Source: Flavobacteriales bacterium
GTDB lineage: Bacteria > Bacteroidota > Bacteroidia > Flavobacteriales > Parvicellaceae
DNA length: 6,193 bases
Assembly: GCA_014239715.1 (NCBI GenBank)
Contig: JAAZYJ010000118.1
Location: 1 to 6,193, forward strand
Direction: 5' to 3'
Position 1 is the stretch's first letter. The number at the start of each line of letters is the position of its first letter. The translations under genes were made by a program, and so were the position numbers. Below, piece after piece: positions 1 to 6,193 of this stretch. The notes below the pieces were generated by a model. It was not told the origin of the DNA, did not search any database, and was given only the letters and a program-made list of their open reading frames with translations.

Positions 1-41
1 ACTCCTCCTGTAACGAAAATATACTTGGTAGAATTTGACAT
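1..41 (-). CDS. pyrG: CTP synthase, N-terminal fragment (continues beyond left edge)
   Basis: Only the first 13 complete codons are in the window, read leftward from the ATG at 41-39. They give MSNSTKYIFVTGG, followed by GT, which fits the expected Val. The string KYIFVTGGV is the highly conserved start of CTP synthase, the first strand and nucleotide-binding loop of the synthetase domain, so the call rests on a short but very characteristic motif. The enzyme makes CTP from UTP, ATP and glutamine in the cytoplasm and is the last step of pyrimidine nucleotide synthesis. The start lies 91 bases after the receptor stop codon on the same strand. No Shine-Dalgarno sequence is present; the bases before the ATG are GGGGC, part of a hairpin (see 44-70). 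Read-through from the receptor gene cannot be excluded, but a separate promoter is plausible. Confidence 0.87.
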   Translation of the reverse strand, partial: MSNSTKYIFVTGG

Positions 42-43
42 GC

Positions 44-70
44 CCCGTTAATTACATAGATAATTACGGG
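44..70 (-). promoter_or_regulatory. Hairpin in the pyrG leader, abutting the start codon
   Basis: Read on the minus strand, the arm CCCGTAATTA (70-61) pairs with TAATTAACGGG (54-44) around a six-base loop TCTATG (60-55). This gives ten Watson-Crick pairs with one bulged A (48 or 49). A U-G wobble (71 with 43) can extend the base, leaving a single base before the ATG at 41. Such a stem would mask the ribosome-binding region of pyrG. There is no U run after it, so it is not an intrinsic terminator. It could instead be a protein operator, being nearly a palindrome at DNA level. The structure is seen directly; the regulatory role is inferred. Confidence 0.6.
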
Positions 71-73
71 ATG

Positions 74-81
74 TAAAGGTA
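74..81 (-). promoter_or_regulatory. Candidate pyrG promoter, -7 box
   Basis: The minus strand reads TACCTTTA from 81 to 74, matching the Bacteroidota primary-sigma -7 consensus TAnnTTTG at all fixed positions except the last. With usual spacing, transcription would start near C70, the first base of the leader hairpin. The -33 region is poor: about the right distance upstream (near 104-108) there is only GTTCA instead of TTTG. The transcript leader would be about 29 bases. Confidence 0.35.
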
Positions 82-132
82 GGATATAATTATGATTCTT
101 CCTTGAACTATTCGTTATTTCTTCTTCAGAAA

Positions 133-2454
133 TTAAAATGTCAAGGCCATTCCAACACTTGGCATGAATGGTAATTGATAGATGATTTCGTTCTTCTCCG
201 GTATAACGTAGAACAAATTCTTTCTGCTATAAACATTGGTTACTCCGGCATTCATTTCTAGTTTGGAATGTTCTTTAAATTGAATCCTCTTTTTTAATGT
301 GAGATCAAACCTGTGGTACGTTGGCAGTCTGGAAGAGTTCAGGTCACCATAAATTGTGGTAAGCTCATCGTTATTCATAGCAGTAATGTCTGTCGAGGTT
401 CCATCTTCGAACCCGATCGAGTGATAGTACCCCGATCTAGGAGTAAAAGGCAAACCTGATCCAAAATTCCATCTTGCATTGATTTCCCAGCTTTCATCCT
501 CTCCAAATTTAAAGGCTCCAAGTAAATTAACATTGTGCCGCCTGTCAAATATTGGTGAATAATTGATCAACCCGTCCCATCTTTCCACTTTCCCTAAGGA
601 ATAGACTGCCCATAGATATAACTTGTTCTTTCTGAATTTAAGTAAAACGTCCACGCCTCTTGCCTTTCCGGTTTCGACAATGTAATCGTTCTTTAACACG
701 TCCGGTCGAGCAGCGTTGACCGAGTTGTCTTCAAATATTTTGTTTCTATTCAGGTTGGTAAGCTGGGTAAACCACTTGTAATATCCCTCTACGTTAAGCG
801 AAATTGATTTCGAAATGTCAAATTCAAACCCCGCAATAGCATGATTTGCTTTTTGAAGCCGGTGAGTGAGCTCTTTTGTTGTCCCATCAGGCAATACTAG
901 TTCGTCTTGCAGGTTCTCAGGTCCTGACAGAAATCCGTAGAACAGGTTTACCACGTCCCTGTCTGAATTGGCGGAGATTAGGTTTTGAGAATATATTCCG
1001 GCCGAAGCCTTAAGTCTGAATTTTTGACTCAGATTATATTTTATGCCTAATCTGGGCTCAGGTGAAAAGTTATTCAAAGAAGCATAGTACTGTGCCCTGA
1101 AAGATGGGTTGATCACCCATAACCCTTTGTTGATGGTGAAATCTATATAACCTGACGGTTGCGTTGTGTTTTCTCTTTGATTGATAGATCGGCCAACCGA
1201 ATTGAAAAATTGAAAATCGGTGGTAAATCCGGCAACTTCAATTCCATATTTCAATTCATTTTCACCAAAAAAGTATTTGAAGTCAAATCCGAAATTCCAC
1301 CCATTGACCCTACTGGTTCGCGGATCTAGCTCGCCCTCTGCAATAGAGATCTTGTAATCAGAAAAGGACAGCTTGCCTCCAACAAGAACAGGCGAACCCG
1401 GAGGCACCAATAACCAGTTTGCCCCAACACCGTAAGTGTCCCATTTCAGATCAGAAATCCCTTGGTATTTAACCCTGTCAGTAAAGTTGAATCCAAAAAT
1501 ATTCACTTCACTTCCCGATTTGCTATTAACAGAGATTTTGCCATATAAGTCCGTAAAATTAAATGGTAAACCTGCAGAGTCATTCACATACGTATATAGT
1601 GCCTTTGAAGATTGTTCCAGATAGGAGTGCTTACCGGTCACGATATAGGAAATGGTTCCATCACCATCTTCTTTTGCTTTTTTGATTGGGCCTTCTACAA
1701 GAACTTTGGCCATAAATGGCGACAGAGATACCCTTCCGTGCTGTTTGTCAATGGCCCCAACTCTGGTTGAGATGTCCATTATCGAGGAGATCCTTCCACC
1801 GTGCTCAGCACTGAAACCACCAGTATAGATTTTAGCAGATTCAATTATTTCCGTTTCGAAAACAGAGAAAAACCCTATCGAGTGAAAGGGGTTATAAACG
1901 GTCATGCCATCCAATAGTACCTTGTTTTGAACCGGGGAACCGCCCCTTACATAGAATTGCCCACCTTGATCCCCTGTAGAAATTACACCCGGAGTTACAC
2001 CAAAATAAGAGGCGATGTCAGCATCTCCTCCGGTCGTTGGAATCTGAAGGATGTCTTCTTTGTCAATCTTAAATATCGAAATTCCAACCCTCGTGGTATC
2101 TTCCCTTCGGGTTCTGACCACATTTACTCCTTCGATCACATTTGTCTCTTCCAGGTAGAACTTCTCATTTTGGTTTTTCCCTTTCTTAAAGGTCATTTCG
2201 GTAGAGAAAGTTTTGTGATAAAATTCTTCAACTACCACGTCATATGTGCCTTCCGGAATGTTTTGGATGACAAAATAACCATTCTCCTTTGTGCTAAAAG
2301 CTTTTAAAGGGTTGGTACCCATAATCTTTACGTCAGCATACTCCAACGGTTTTTTGGTCTTTTTATCGTAGACAAAACCTTTCAGACTTCCACCCTGAGC
2401 GATCAAACCTTGGATGAAAAAGCAAAATAATACTGGAATTAGTAAATACTTCAT
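133..2454 (-). CDS. TonB-dependent outer-membrane receptor with carboxypeptidase-regulatory-like domain
   Basis: A complete 773-residue receptor, expected to move an unknown ligand across the outer membrane with energy from TonB-ExbB-ExbD. Residues 1-19 are a signal peptide (hydrophobic core LLIPVLFCFFIQGLIA, likely cut before Gln20). Residues about 23-105 form a carboxypeptidase-regulatory-like beta-sandwich (GFVYDKKTKKPLEYADV, then NGYFVIQNIPEGTYDV). The plug spans about 107-230 and carries FYVRGG (167-172), LLDGMTVYNPFH (180-191) and a closing FSAEHGGRISSIMDIST (214-230). The rest is a beta-barrel ending in Phe773, the usual C-terminal residue for outer-membrane assembly. No SusD-like partner lies next to it and the protein lacks the long SusC format, so a glycan-uptake pair is unlikely. 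The substrate cannot be read from the sequence. The gene sits between holA and pyrG on the same strand, with gaps of 181 and 91 bases. Confidence 0.93.
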   Translation of the reverse strand: MKYLLIPVLFCFFIQGLIAQGGSLKGFVYDKKTKKPLEYADVKIMGTNPLKAFSTKENGYFVIQNIPEGTYDVVVEEFYHKTFSTEMTFKKGKNQNEKFYLEETNVIEGVNVVRTRREDTTRVGISIFKIDKEDILQIPTTGGDADIASYFGVTPGVISTGDQGGQFYVRGGSPVQNKVLLDGMTVYNPFHSIGFFSVFETEIIESAKIYTGGFSAEHGGRISSIMDISTRVGAIDKQHGRVSLSPFMAKVLVEGPIKKAKEDGDGTISYIVTGKHSYLEQSSKALYTYVNDSAGLPFNFTDLYGKISVNSKSGSEVNIFGFNFTDRVKYQGISDLKWDTYGVGANWLLVPPGSPVLVGGKLSFSDYKISIAEGELDPRTSRVNGWNFGFDFKYFFGENELKYGIEVAGFTTDFQFFNSVGRSINQRENTTQPSGYIDFTINKGLWVINPSFRAQYYASLNNFSPEPRLGIKYNLSQKFRLKASAGIYSQNLISANSDRDVVNLFYGFLSGPENLQDELVLPDGTTKELTHRLQKANHAIAGFEFDISKSISLNVEGYYKWFTQLTNLNRNKIFEDNSVNAARPDVLKNDYIVETGKARGVDVLLKFRKNKLYLWAVYSLGKVERWDGLINYSPIFDRRHNVNLLGAFKFGEDESWEINARWNFGSGLPFTPRSGYYHSIGFEDGTSTDITAMNNDELTTIYGDLNSSRLPTYHRFDLTLKKRIQFKEHSKLEMNAGVTNVYSRKNLFYVIPEKNEIIYQLPFMPSVGMALTF

Positions 2455-2476
2455 GCTGTTAGTATATAATAGAGGG

Positions 2477-2506
2477 CGAAAATAACAATATCCTGTGAAG
2501 ATCAGA
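2477..2506 (-). promoter_or_regulatory. Candidate promoter for the TonB-dependent receptor
   Basis: On the minus strand, TCTG (2506-2503) is followed after 18 bases by TATTTTCG (2484-2477). These resemble the Bacteroidota -33 TTTG and -7 TAnnTTTG elements with one mismatch each, and predict a start near 2473 with a leader of about 19 bases. The 181-base gap between holA and the receptor also holds a second A/T-rich box, TATTTTTA, near 2546-2553, so the choice is uncertain. No convincing terminator for the amn-holA transcript is seen in this gap. Confidence 0.3.
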
Positions 2507-2635
2507 TAAGATTATGGAACCCTTTTCAACTTTAGGTCAAATGGTAAAAATACTGTTTGGTAGGTTGTCAGGAACCAAGGATGATGCTAAAGAATAGAAT
2601 ATTCGGCTTAACGGAACTGTTTATTTATGCAAAGG

Positions 2636-3637
2636 TCAATGCAAGATTTGGTAGACCAATTGTTTAACAAGCTCACCCGGGTCTCTATTGACTGAACCAA
2701 CTCCCTTGGTTTGCATATCGGCTATGCGCAGCAGGTGGATGATGTCTGCTAGCTTCTTTGGAGTATAGAATTGCCCTGCTGATTTGTATTCTTTCAGGAA
2801 AAAAGGGTGTACTCCAATTTCTTTTGCCAAAGCTTTGTCATTTGCTTTGTTTAAAGCAAAATGGAGCTTCATCAACCGTTGAAAAAGAGAAAATAAAACG
2901 GATATTGTTACTACATCCGGGTGTGATTTGGGGTCACTGGCAAAGTACTTTATAATTTGATTGGCTTTCAAAACGTTTCTTGTCAACAATGCATTTTGCA
3001 ATTCAAAAACATTGTATTCTTTACTAATCCCGATGTTTCTCTGAATGTCCTCTGACGTAATGTTGGCCTCTGCTTCTATCGTTATTCTTAGCTTGTCTAT
3101 TTCTCCAGCAATTTTCTGCAGATCATTGCCCAGATATTCAGAAAGCAAAACGGCAGATCTTTGTGAAATGCCATTTCCTTTGGATCGCACATACTTCATG
3201 ATCCAATCCGGAACCAAATAATCTTTGAGCTTATCAGATGTGAAGACGCAATGCTGGGCAAAACATTTTGCAATTTCTGTGCGGCCGTCAAGCTTACCGT
3301 ATTTATAGTTGAATACCAGTATTGTGCTCAATTGAGGGTTTTCCAGATATTCTTTGAACTCGCCGAGTTTACTTTTTAGATGCTGAGCTTCACGAACAAT
3401 TACGACTTGTTTCTCCGACATCATCGGGTACCTTTTTGCCGTTTCCAATATCAACTCCGGTTTACTGTCCTTCCCGTAAAAAATGGTTTGATTAAAATCC
3501 TTCTCATGCTCCTCCAGAACGTTATTCTCTATGTGTTTTGTGAGCTTATCAATGAAATAGGGTTCTTCTCCCTGAAGAAAATAGATAGGCCTGTATTGGT
3601 TTGCCTTGAGCTCTTTTCGAATAGAATTGTAGTCCAT
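2636..3637 (-). CDS. holA: DNA polymerase III subunit delta
   Basis: The product (333 residues, the usual length for delta) is the clamp-loader subunit that binds the beta sliding clamp and opens it so that it can be placed on primed DNA. The N-terminal AAA+-like domain opens with RPIYFLQGEEPYFID (16-30), the degenerate P-loop region typical of delta, which does not hydrolyse ATP itself. The segment ILVFNYKYGKLDGRTEIAK, near residues 106-124, matches the conserved strand and K-x-D-x-R pattern of the family. A lid (about 140-205) with helical SAVLLSEYLGNDLQKIAGEIDKL follows, then the C-terminal helical collar with LFSLFQRLMKLHFAL and a terminal VKQLVYQIL. The start ATG overlaps the amn stop by one base, which supports both this start and co-translation with amn. 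No truncation or missing segment is evident. Confidence 0.93.
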   Translation of the reverse strand: MDYNSIRKELKANQYRPIYFLQGEEPYFIDKLTKHIENNVLEEHEKDFNQTIFYGKDSKPELILETAKRYPMMSEKQVVIVREAQHLKSKLGEFKEYLENPQLSTILVFNYKYGKLDGRTEIAKCFAQHCVFTSDKLKDYLVPDWIMKYVRSKGNGISQRSAVLLSEYLGNDLQKIAGEIDKLRITIEAEANITSEDIQRNIGISKEYNVFELQNALLTRNVLKANQIIKYFASDPKSHPDVVTISVLFSLFQRLMKLHFALNKANDKALAKEIGVHPFFLKEYKSAGQFYTPKKLADIIHLLRIADMQTKGVGSVNRDPGELVKQLVYQILH

Positions 3638-3639
3638 TA
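3635..3639 (-). other. TAATG stop/start overlap joining amn to holA
   Basis: Read on the minus strand, the amn stop TAA (3639-3637) shares its last base with the holA start ATG (3637-3635). A terminating ribosome can restart at once on holA, so the two proteins are probably made in coupled amounts. No Shine-Dalgarno sequence lies upstream of the holA ATG within the end of amn, which makes re-initiation the simplest route to holA translation. Confidence 0.8.
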
Positions 3640-4410
3640 TTCAAATCGGTGGTGCCTGACCGTAATACCGTTATTAATTAATTCATTCAGCGATTCAACA
3701 CCGATCGTGATGTGTTTTTGAACAAACTTCGTTGTAACGAATTCATCACTTTTTTCCGTTTTCACTCCTTCAGGAACCATCGGCTGATCTGATACCAACA
3801 AAAGGGCTCCGGTAGGTATATGGTTGGCGAAGCCCACCATAAAGATAGTAGCAGTTTCCATGTCAATTGCCATAGAACGAATTCGTTTAAGGTATTCTTT
3901 GAATTCGGTGTCGTGTTCCCACACTCTTCTATTGGTTGTGTATACTGTGCCTGTCCAATAGTCCATTTCATGCTCTCTGACTACATGGGAAACTGCGCGC
4001 TGCAGATTGAAGGATGGAAGTGCCGGCACTTCCGGAGGGAAGTAGTCATCACCCGTTCCTTCACCTCTGATCGCGGCAATCGGCAAGATCACGTCTCCGA
4101 TCTTGTTCTTTTTCTTCAATCCGCCGCATTTGCCCAAAAATAAAACTGCTTTCGGTTTGATCGCGGCCAATAAGTCCATTATTGTAGCAGCATTGGCACT
4201 ACCCATTCCGAAATTGATAATTGAAATATTACCTGACGTTGCATTGGGCATGGCTTTATTTTTACCGTTGACCTGCACACCCTCCTGATCGGCAAAAATA
4301 GTAACATAATTGTTGAAGTTGGTCAGTAGAATATACTTGCCAAAACCATTTAGCTGTACCCCCGTGTATCGCGGCAACCAATTCTCAACAATTTCATTTT
4401 TCTTGATCAT
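3637..4410 (-). CDS. amn: AMP nucleosidase (short Bacteroidota form, nucleoside phosphorylase fold)
   Basis: The 257-residue product belongs to the PNP/UDP phosphorylase superfamily. Visible motifs are NFGMGSANAA (66-75, phosphate/ribose loop), FLGKCGGLKKKNKIGDVILP (91-110, the family glycine signature), AIDMETA (181-187, where Glu185 should contact the ribose) and SDQP (207-210, where Asp208 fits the catalytic Asp position). AMP nucleosidase splits AMP into adenine and ribose 5-phosphate, a purine-salvage and AMP-control step in the cytoplasm. At 257 residues it lacks the separate N-terminal domain of the roughly 480-residue E. coli enzyme; Bacteroidota commonly have this single-domain version. 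The superfamily is certain, but AMP specificity is from family resemblance, and another purine nucleosidase or phosphorylase remains possible. It is first in a coupled pair with holA and starts 20 bases from a divergent gene. Confidence 0.85.
   Translation of the reverse strand: MIKKNEIVENWLPRYTGVQLNGFGKYILLTNFNNYVTIFADQEGVQVNGKNKAMPNATSGNISIINFGMGSANAATIMDLLAAIKPKAVLFLGKCGGLKKKNKIGDVILPIAAIRGEGTGDDYFPPEVPALPSFNLQRAVSHVVREHEMDYWTGTVYTTNRRVWEHDTEFKEYLKRIRSMAIDMETATIFMVGFANHIPTGALLLVSDQPMVPEGVKTEKSDEFVTTKFVQKHITIGVESLNELINNGITVRHHRFE
4309..4339 (+). promoter_or_regulatory. Candidate promoter for the HsdR-N-like gene, inside amn
   Basis: On the plus strand ATTG (4309-4312) is followed after 19 bases by TATACTTG (4332-4339). 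This fits TTTG / TAnnTTTG with one mismatch in each element and correct spacing. It would start near 4343 and give a leader of about 88 bases antisense to the 5' end of amn. An alternative, TAACTTAG at 4416-4423, has one mismatch in the -7 box but no -33 partner and would give an almost leaderless message. Confidence 0.28.
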
Positions 4411-4430
4411 AAATGTAACTTAGCACGACA

Positions 4431-4877
4431 ATGGAAAAACTAAACTTTCCGGAATACGAGTTTAAAATTAAACCTGACTCTAAAGGAACGCAAATTTTTG
4501 ATATTGTTCGAAAGAAATATGTGCTTTTAACACCCGAGGAGTGGGTGAGACAGCATGCTATATTATTTTTGCATTTTGAACGAGATTTCCCTCTGTCATT
4601 GATGCAGGTAGAGAAAGAGATCTCAGTGAATCAACTGCTCAAAAGATTCGATCTTCTTTGCTATGACAATAAAGGAAAACCTCTGTTGTTGTGTGAATTC
4701 AAACGAGCAGGGGTGCCTATTGACGAATCTACTTTTGAACAGATCGCCAGATACAACTTGAGTGTCGAAGCTCCATTGGTTTACGTTTCCAACGGGTTAA
4801 ATCACTTTGTTGCAAAGATTGATTTCTCTGATAAAAGCCATGTATTTTTGAAAGAAATCCCGAACTATGACACATAA
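4431..4877 (+). CDS. Stand-alone HsdR N-terminal-like PD-(D/E)XK nuclease domain protein
   Basis: A 148-residue cytoplasmic protein resembling the nuclease domain at the N terminus of type I restriction HsdR subunits, but with no helicase or translocase region. The core is RFDLLCYD (72-79) followed by LLLCEFKRAG (85-94). Asp74, Glu89 and Lys91 form a complete PD-(D/E)XK set, and Gln104-x3-Tyr108 (in EQIARYN) fits the QxxxY motif found after the core in HsdR nucleases. Before the core, TPEEWVRQHAILFLHFE (34-50) is a helix typical of this subgroup. No signal peptide or membrane segment is seen. No hsdM, hsdS or other restriction partner is nearby, so a restriction role is not supported; DNA repair or processing is possible but unproven. 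It is divergent from amn-holA, and the protease gene follows 16 bases downstream. To my recollection such small proteins are often found beside holA in Bacteroidota. Confidence 0.82.
   Translation: MEKLNFPEYEFKIKPDSKGTQIFDIVRKKYVLLTPEEWVRQHAILFLHFERDFPLSLMQVEKEISVNQLLKRFDLLCYDNKGKPLLLCEFKRAGVPIDESTFEQIARYNLSVEAPLVYVSNGLNHFVAKIDFSDKSHVFLKEIPNYDT
4435..4466 (-). promoter_or_regulatory. Candidate promoter for amn-holA, inside the divergent gene
   Basis: On the minus strand TTTA (4466-4463) is followed after 20 bases by TAGTTTTT (4442-4435). Each element has one mismatch to the Bacteroidota consensus TTTG / TAnnTTTG, and the spacing is right. The predicted start is near 4431, giving a leader of about 20 bases. 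The promoter would lie within the first codons of the plus-strand gene, as it must because the gap between the start codons is only 20 bases. Confidence 0.33.
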
Positions 4878-4893
4878 TAATCGTTATTACTCT

Positions 4894-6193
4894 ATGCGCG
4901 TTTCACTATTTATTCTTTGCCTGTTGCCAATACTGTCTTTCAGTCAACATAGAAATCATTTTCACATGAATTTTCAAACCAGGGCGATGGTGAATCAGCG
5001 ATCTGCCGATGAACGGGTTTCATTGTTCGTAAGGGGTAATGTGGGCAAGATCAAAAATTATTTAGATCAGACCAACAGCAAAATAAAAGGTCAGCTAAAA
5101 AATCTGATATTGGCGGAGTTGACGATTGGAGATATTTTATTCTTGGCTGATCAAGATTTTATTGAAGGGTTTGAGTTTGAGTGGGGTAGGAACGTTATTA
5201 TGAATGATTCCATGCTCGTAAAGAACAATGTTGAAGCGGTTCACACAGGATCTATGCCATTGCCATCTGCATACACTGGGAAAAACGTGATCTCCGGAGT
5301 CATTGATACAGGAATTGATCCGTTGCATCGAGACTTCCAAAACACCGATTCGTCGACAAGAATTTTGCGGATCTGGGATCAGACTCTAGCATTTGACCCA
5401 GTACTTACTCCTTCTTTTGGATACGGCCAGGAAGTTGATAGCGCAAGTATAAACGCGGGAACGTATGCCCATCTCGACTCAGACAATCATGGGACGGGAG
5501 TCGCAAGTACAATGGCAGGAAATGGATGGCACAGCGGCGAGCTGGCAGGTGTCGCTCCTGAATCCGATCTGGTAATTGTGGAGCTGGATTTTACAGGCAC
5601 AAATTTAACAGCGAGTGTGGATGCTTTTAAATACATATATGATGTAGCTGATAGCGAAGGAAAATCCTGCGTAATCAACGCCAGCTATGGTGATTATTTA
5701 GGCTCTCATGATGCGCTTGATGCGACAGCCTTGTTTTTGGACAGTCTGCTTGATGAGAAGCCGGGCAGGTTATTTGTGTGTGCTGCAGGCAATTCAGGAG
5801 ATTGGGGCCCGTATCACTTGAAACATGCTGTTTCGGGTACCGACACTAGTTTCACATGGTTTTCACCAAATGCATCCTCAACTTCAGGCAGTACTGTCTT
5901 CTTGGATATCTGGGCGGACACCGCTGAGCTGAGCAGCTTAAATTTTTCGATCGGTGCAGACCACAATACCACTTTCGCACATGCAGGGCATTTGAATTTC
6001 AGAAATATTATAGCAGATAACCTTGTGGGAAGCACAGTAATAGATACCATTTTTTCAGGGGTCAATAAAATGGCTGAAGTTCAGATTTACACCGAGCTAA
6101 GGGGTGGACAGTACAATTTGCAGGTATTTTTGCCGGATATAGATTCAACGGACTACAATTACAGTTTTATTTCCGCCGGTACCGGTGAGCTTG
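4894..6193 (+). CDS. Secreted subtilisin-family (S8) protease, Csp-like type, 3' end beyond window
   Basis: 433 codons are present and the frame stays open to the right edge. The ATG at 4894 is chosen because MRVSLFILCLLPILSFSQ is a clean signal peptide (cut likely before Gln18). An in-frame ATG at 4867 would add nine polar residues and overlap the upstream gene by 11 bases. Residues about 40-115 look like a propeptide. The catalytic domain shows VISGVIDTGID with Asp138, then RIWDQT (159-164) and FGYGQEVDSASIN (175-187), then DNHGTGVAS with His199, and CAAGNSG with the oxyanion Asn300. RIWDQT and FGYG resemble the CspA/CspB-like branch of S8 proteases. The GTS-type serine motif is not reached within 133 residues after Asn300, against 66 in subtilisin, so a beta-rich insert is present there (about 305-430). 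Activity and any C-terminal sorting domain cannot be judged from this window. Confidence 0.9.
   Translation, partial: MRVSLFILCLLPILSFSQHRNHFHMNFQTRAMVNQRSADERVSLFVRGNVGKIKNYLDQTNSKIKGQLKNLILAELTIGDILFLADQDFIEGFEFEWGRNVIMNDSMLVKNNVEAVHTGSMPLPSAYTGKNVISGVIDTGIDPLHRDFQNTDSSTRILRIWDQTLAFDPVLTPSFGYGQEVDSASINAGTYAHLDSDNHGTGVASTMAGNGWHSGELAGVAPESDLVIVELDFTGTNLTASVDAFKYIYDVADSEGKSCVINASYGDYLGSHDALDATALFLDSLLDEKPGRLFVCAAGNSGDWGPYHLKHAVSGTDTSFTWFSPNASSTSGSTVFLDIWADTAELSSLNFSIGADHNTTFAHAGHLNFRNIIADNLVGSTVIDTIFSGVNKMAEVQIYTELRGGQYNLQVFLPDIDSTDYNYSFISAGTGEL

Noticed and set aside
1927..2307. Open frame of 126 codons on the plus strand, opposite the receptor gene
   Set aside because: It lies wholly antisense to the N-terminal and plug region of the receptor, its translation shows no domain or signal, and the minus-strand frame has clear family motifs throughout.
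2557..2578. Inverted repeat TTGGT/ACCAA downstream of holA as a possible terminator
   Set aside because: The stem is only five pairs (or four for the inner alternative GGTT/AACC), with a long loop and no U run directly after it on either strand. It is too weak to call.
3820..4143. Plus-strand open frame of 107 codons opposite amn
   Set aside because: It is antisense to the conserved phosphorylase motifs of amn, and its composition (rich in His, Cys, Ser) is that of a chance frame.
4867..4893. Earlier ATG (4867) as the protease start
   Set aside because: It would put MTHNNRYYS before the signal peptide and overlap the upstream gene by 11 bases. The ATG at 4894 gives a standard signal peptide directly.
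5137..6065. Three minus-strand open frames opposite the protease gene
   Set aside because: The plus frame is continuous from 4894 to the window end and carries the S8 Asp, His and Asn motifs; the minus frames have no recognisable content.
4431..6193. Nuclease-like gene plus protease as a two-gene defence system
   Set aside because: The protease has a clear signal peptide and is exported, while the nuclease-like protein is cytoplasmic. There is no sensor, toxin or mobile-element context, so short spacing alone does not support a joint defence role.

Overview
The window reads as chromosomal DNA of a member of the Bacteroidota, most likely a Cytophagales-type free-living bacterium. The clues are a TonB-dependent receptor with a carboxypeptidase-regulatory-like N-terminal domain, the short Bacteroidota form of AMP nucleosidase, start codons without Shine-Dalgarno sequences, and promoter-like sequences of the TTTG / TAnnTTTG type. 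The phylum is well supported; the order is a guess from gene content.

Layout, left to right. Positions 1-41 (minus) are the first 13 codons of CTP synthase (pyrG), which continues out of the window on the left. Just upstream of its start codon is a strong hairpin (44-70), and beyond that a promoter-like box (74-81). Positions 133-2454 (minus) encode a complete TonB-dependent outer-membrane receptor. After a 181-base gap come holA (DNA polymerase III delta, 2636-3637, minus) and amn (AMP nucleosidase, 3637-4410, minus). These two are joined by a one-base TAATG stop/start overlap, so amn-holA is a translationally coupled pair. Only 20 bases separate amn from a divergent gene (4431-4877, plus) encoding a stand-alone HsdR-N-terminal-like nuclease domain with an intact PD-(D/E)XK core. 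Sixteen bases further on, a secreted subtilisin-family protease begins at 4894 (plus) and runs off the right end before its catalytic serine is reached.

The minus-strand genes are mostly housekeeping (nucleotide metabolism, clamp loading), with one surface receptor between them. The plus-strand pair is a cytoplasmic nuclease-like protein and an exported protease; nothing in the sequence shows that they work together. There are no RNA genes, insertion sequences, CRISPR arrays or long repeats, and no gene-free stretch longer than 181 bases.

The observation I rate highest is the pyrG leader. The predicted transcript would begin at a CCCG run that is also the base of a hairpin ending one base before the AUG. 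This is formally similar to the CTP-sensed start-site switching known for enterobacterial pyrC, and it is an inference that can be tested.
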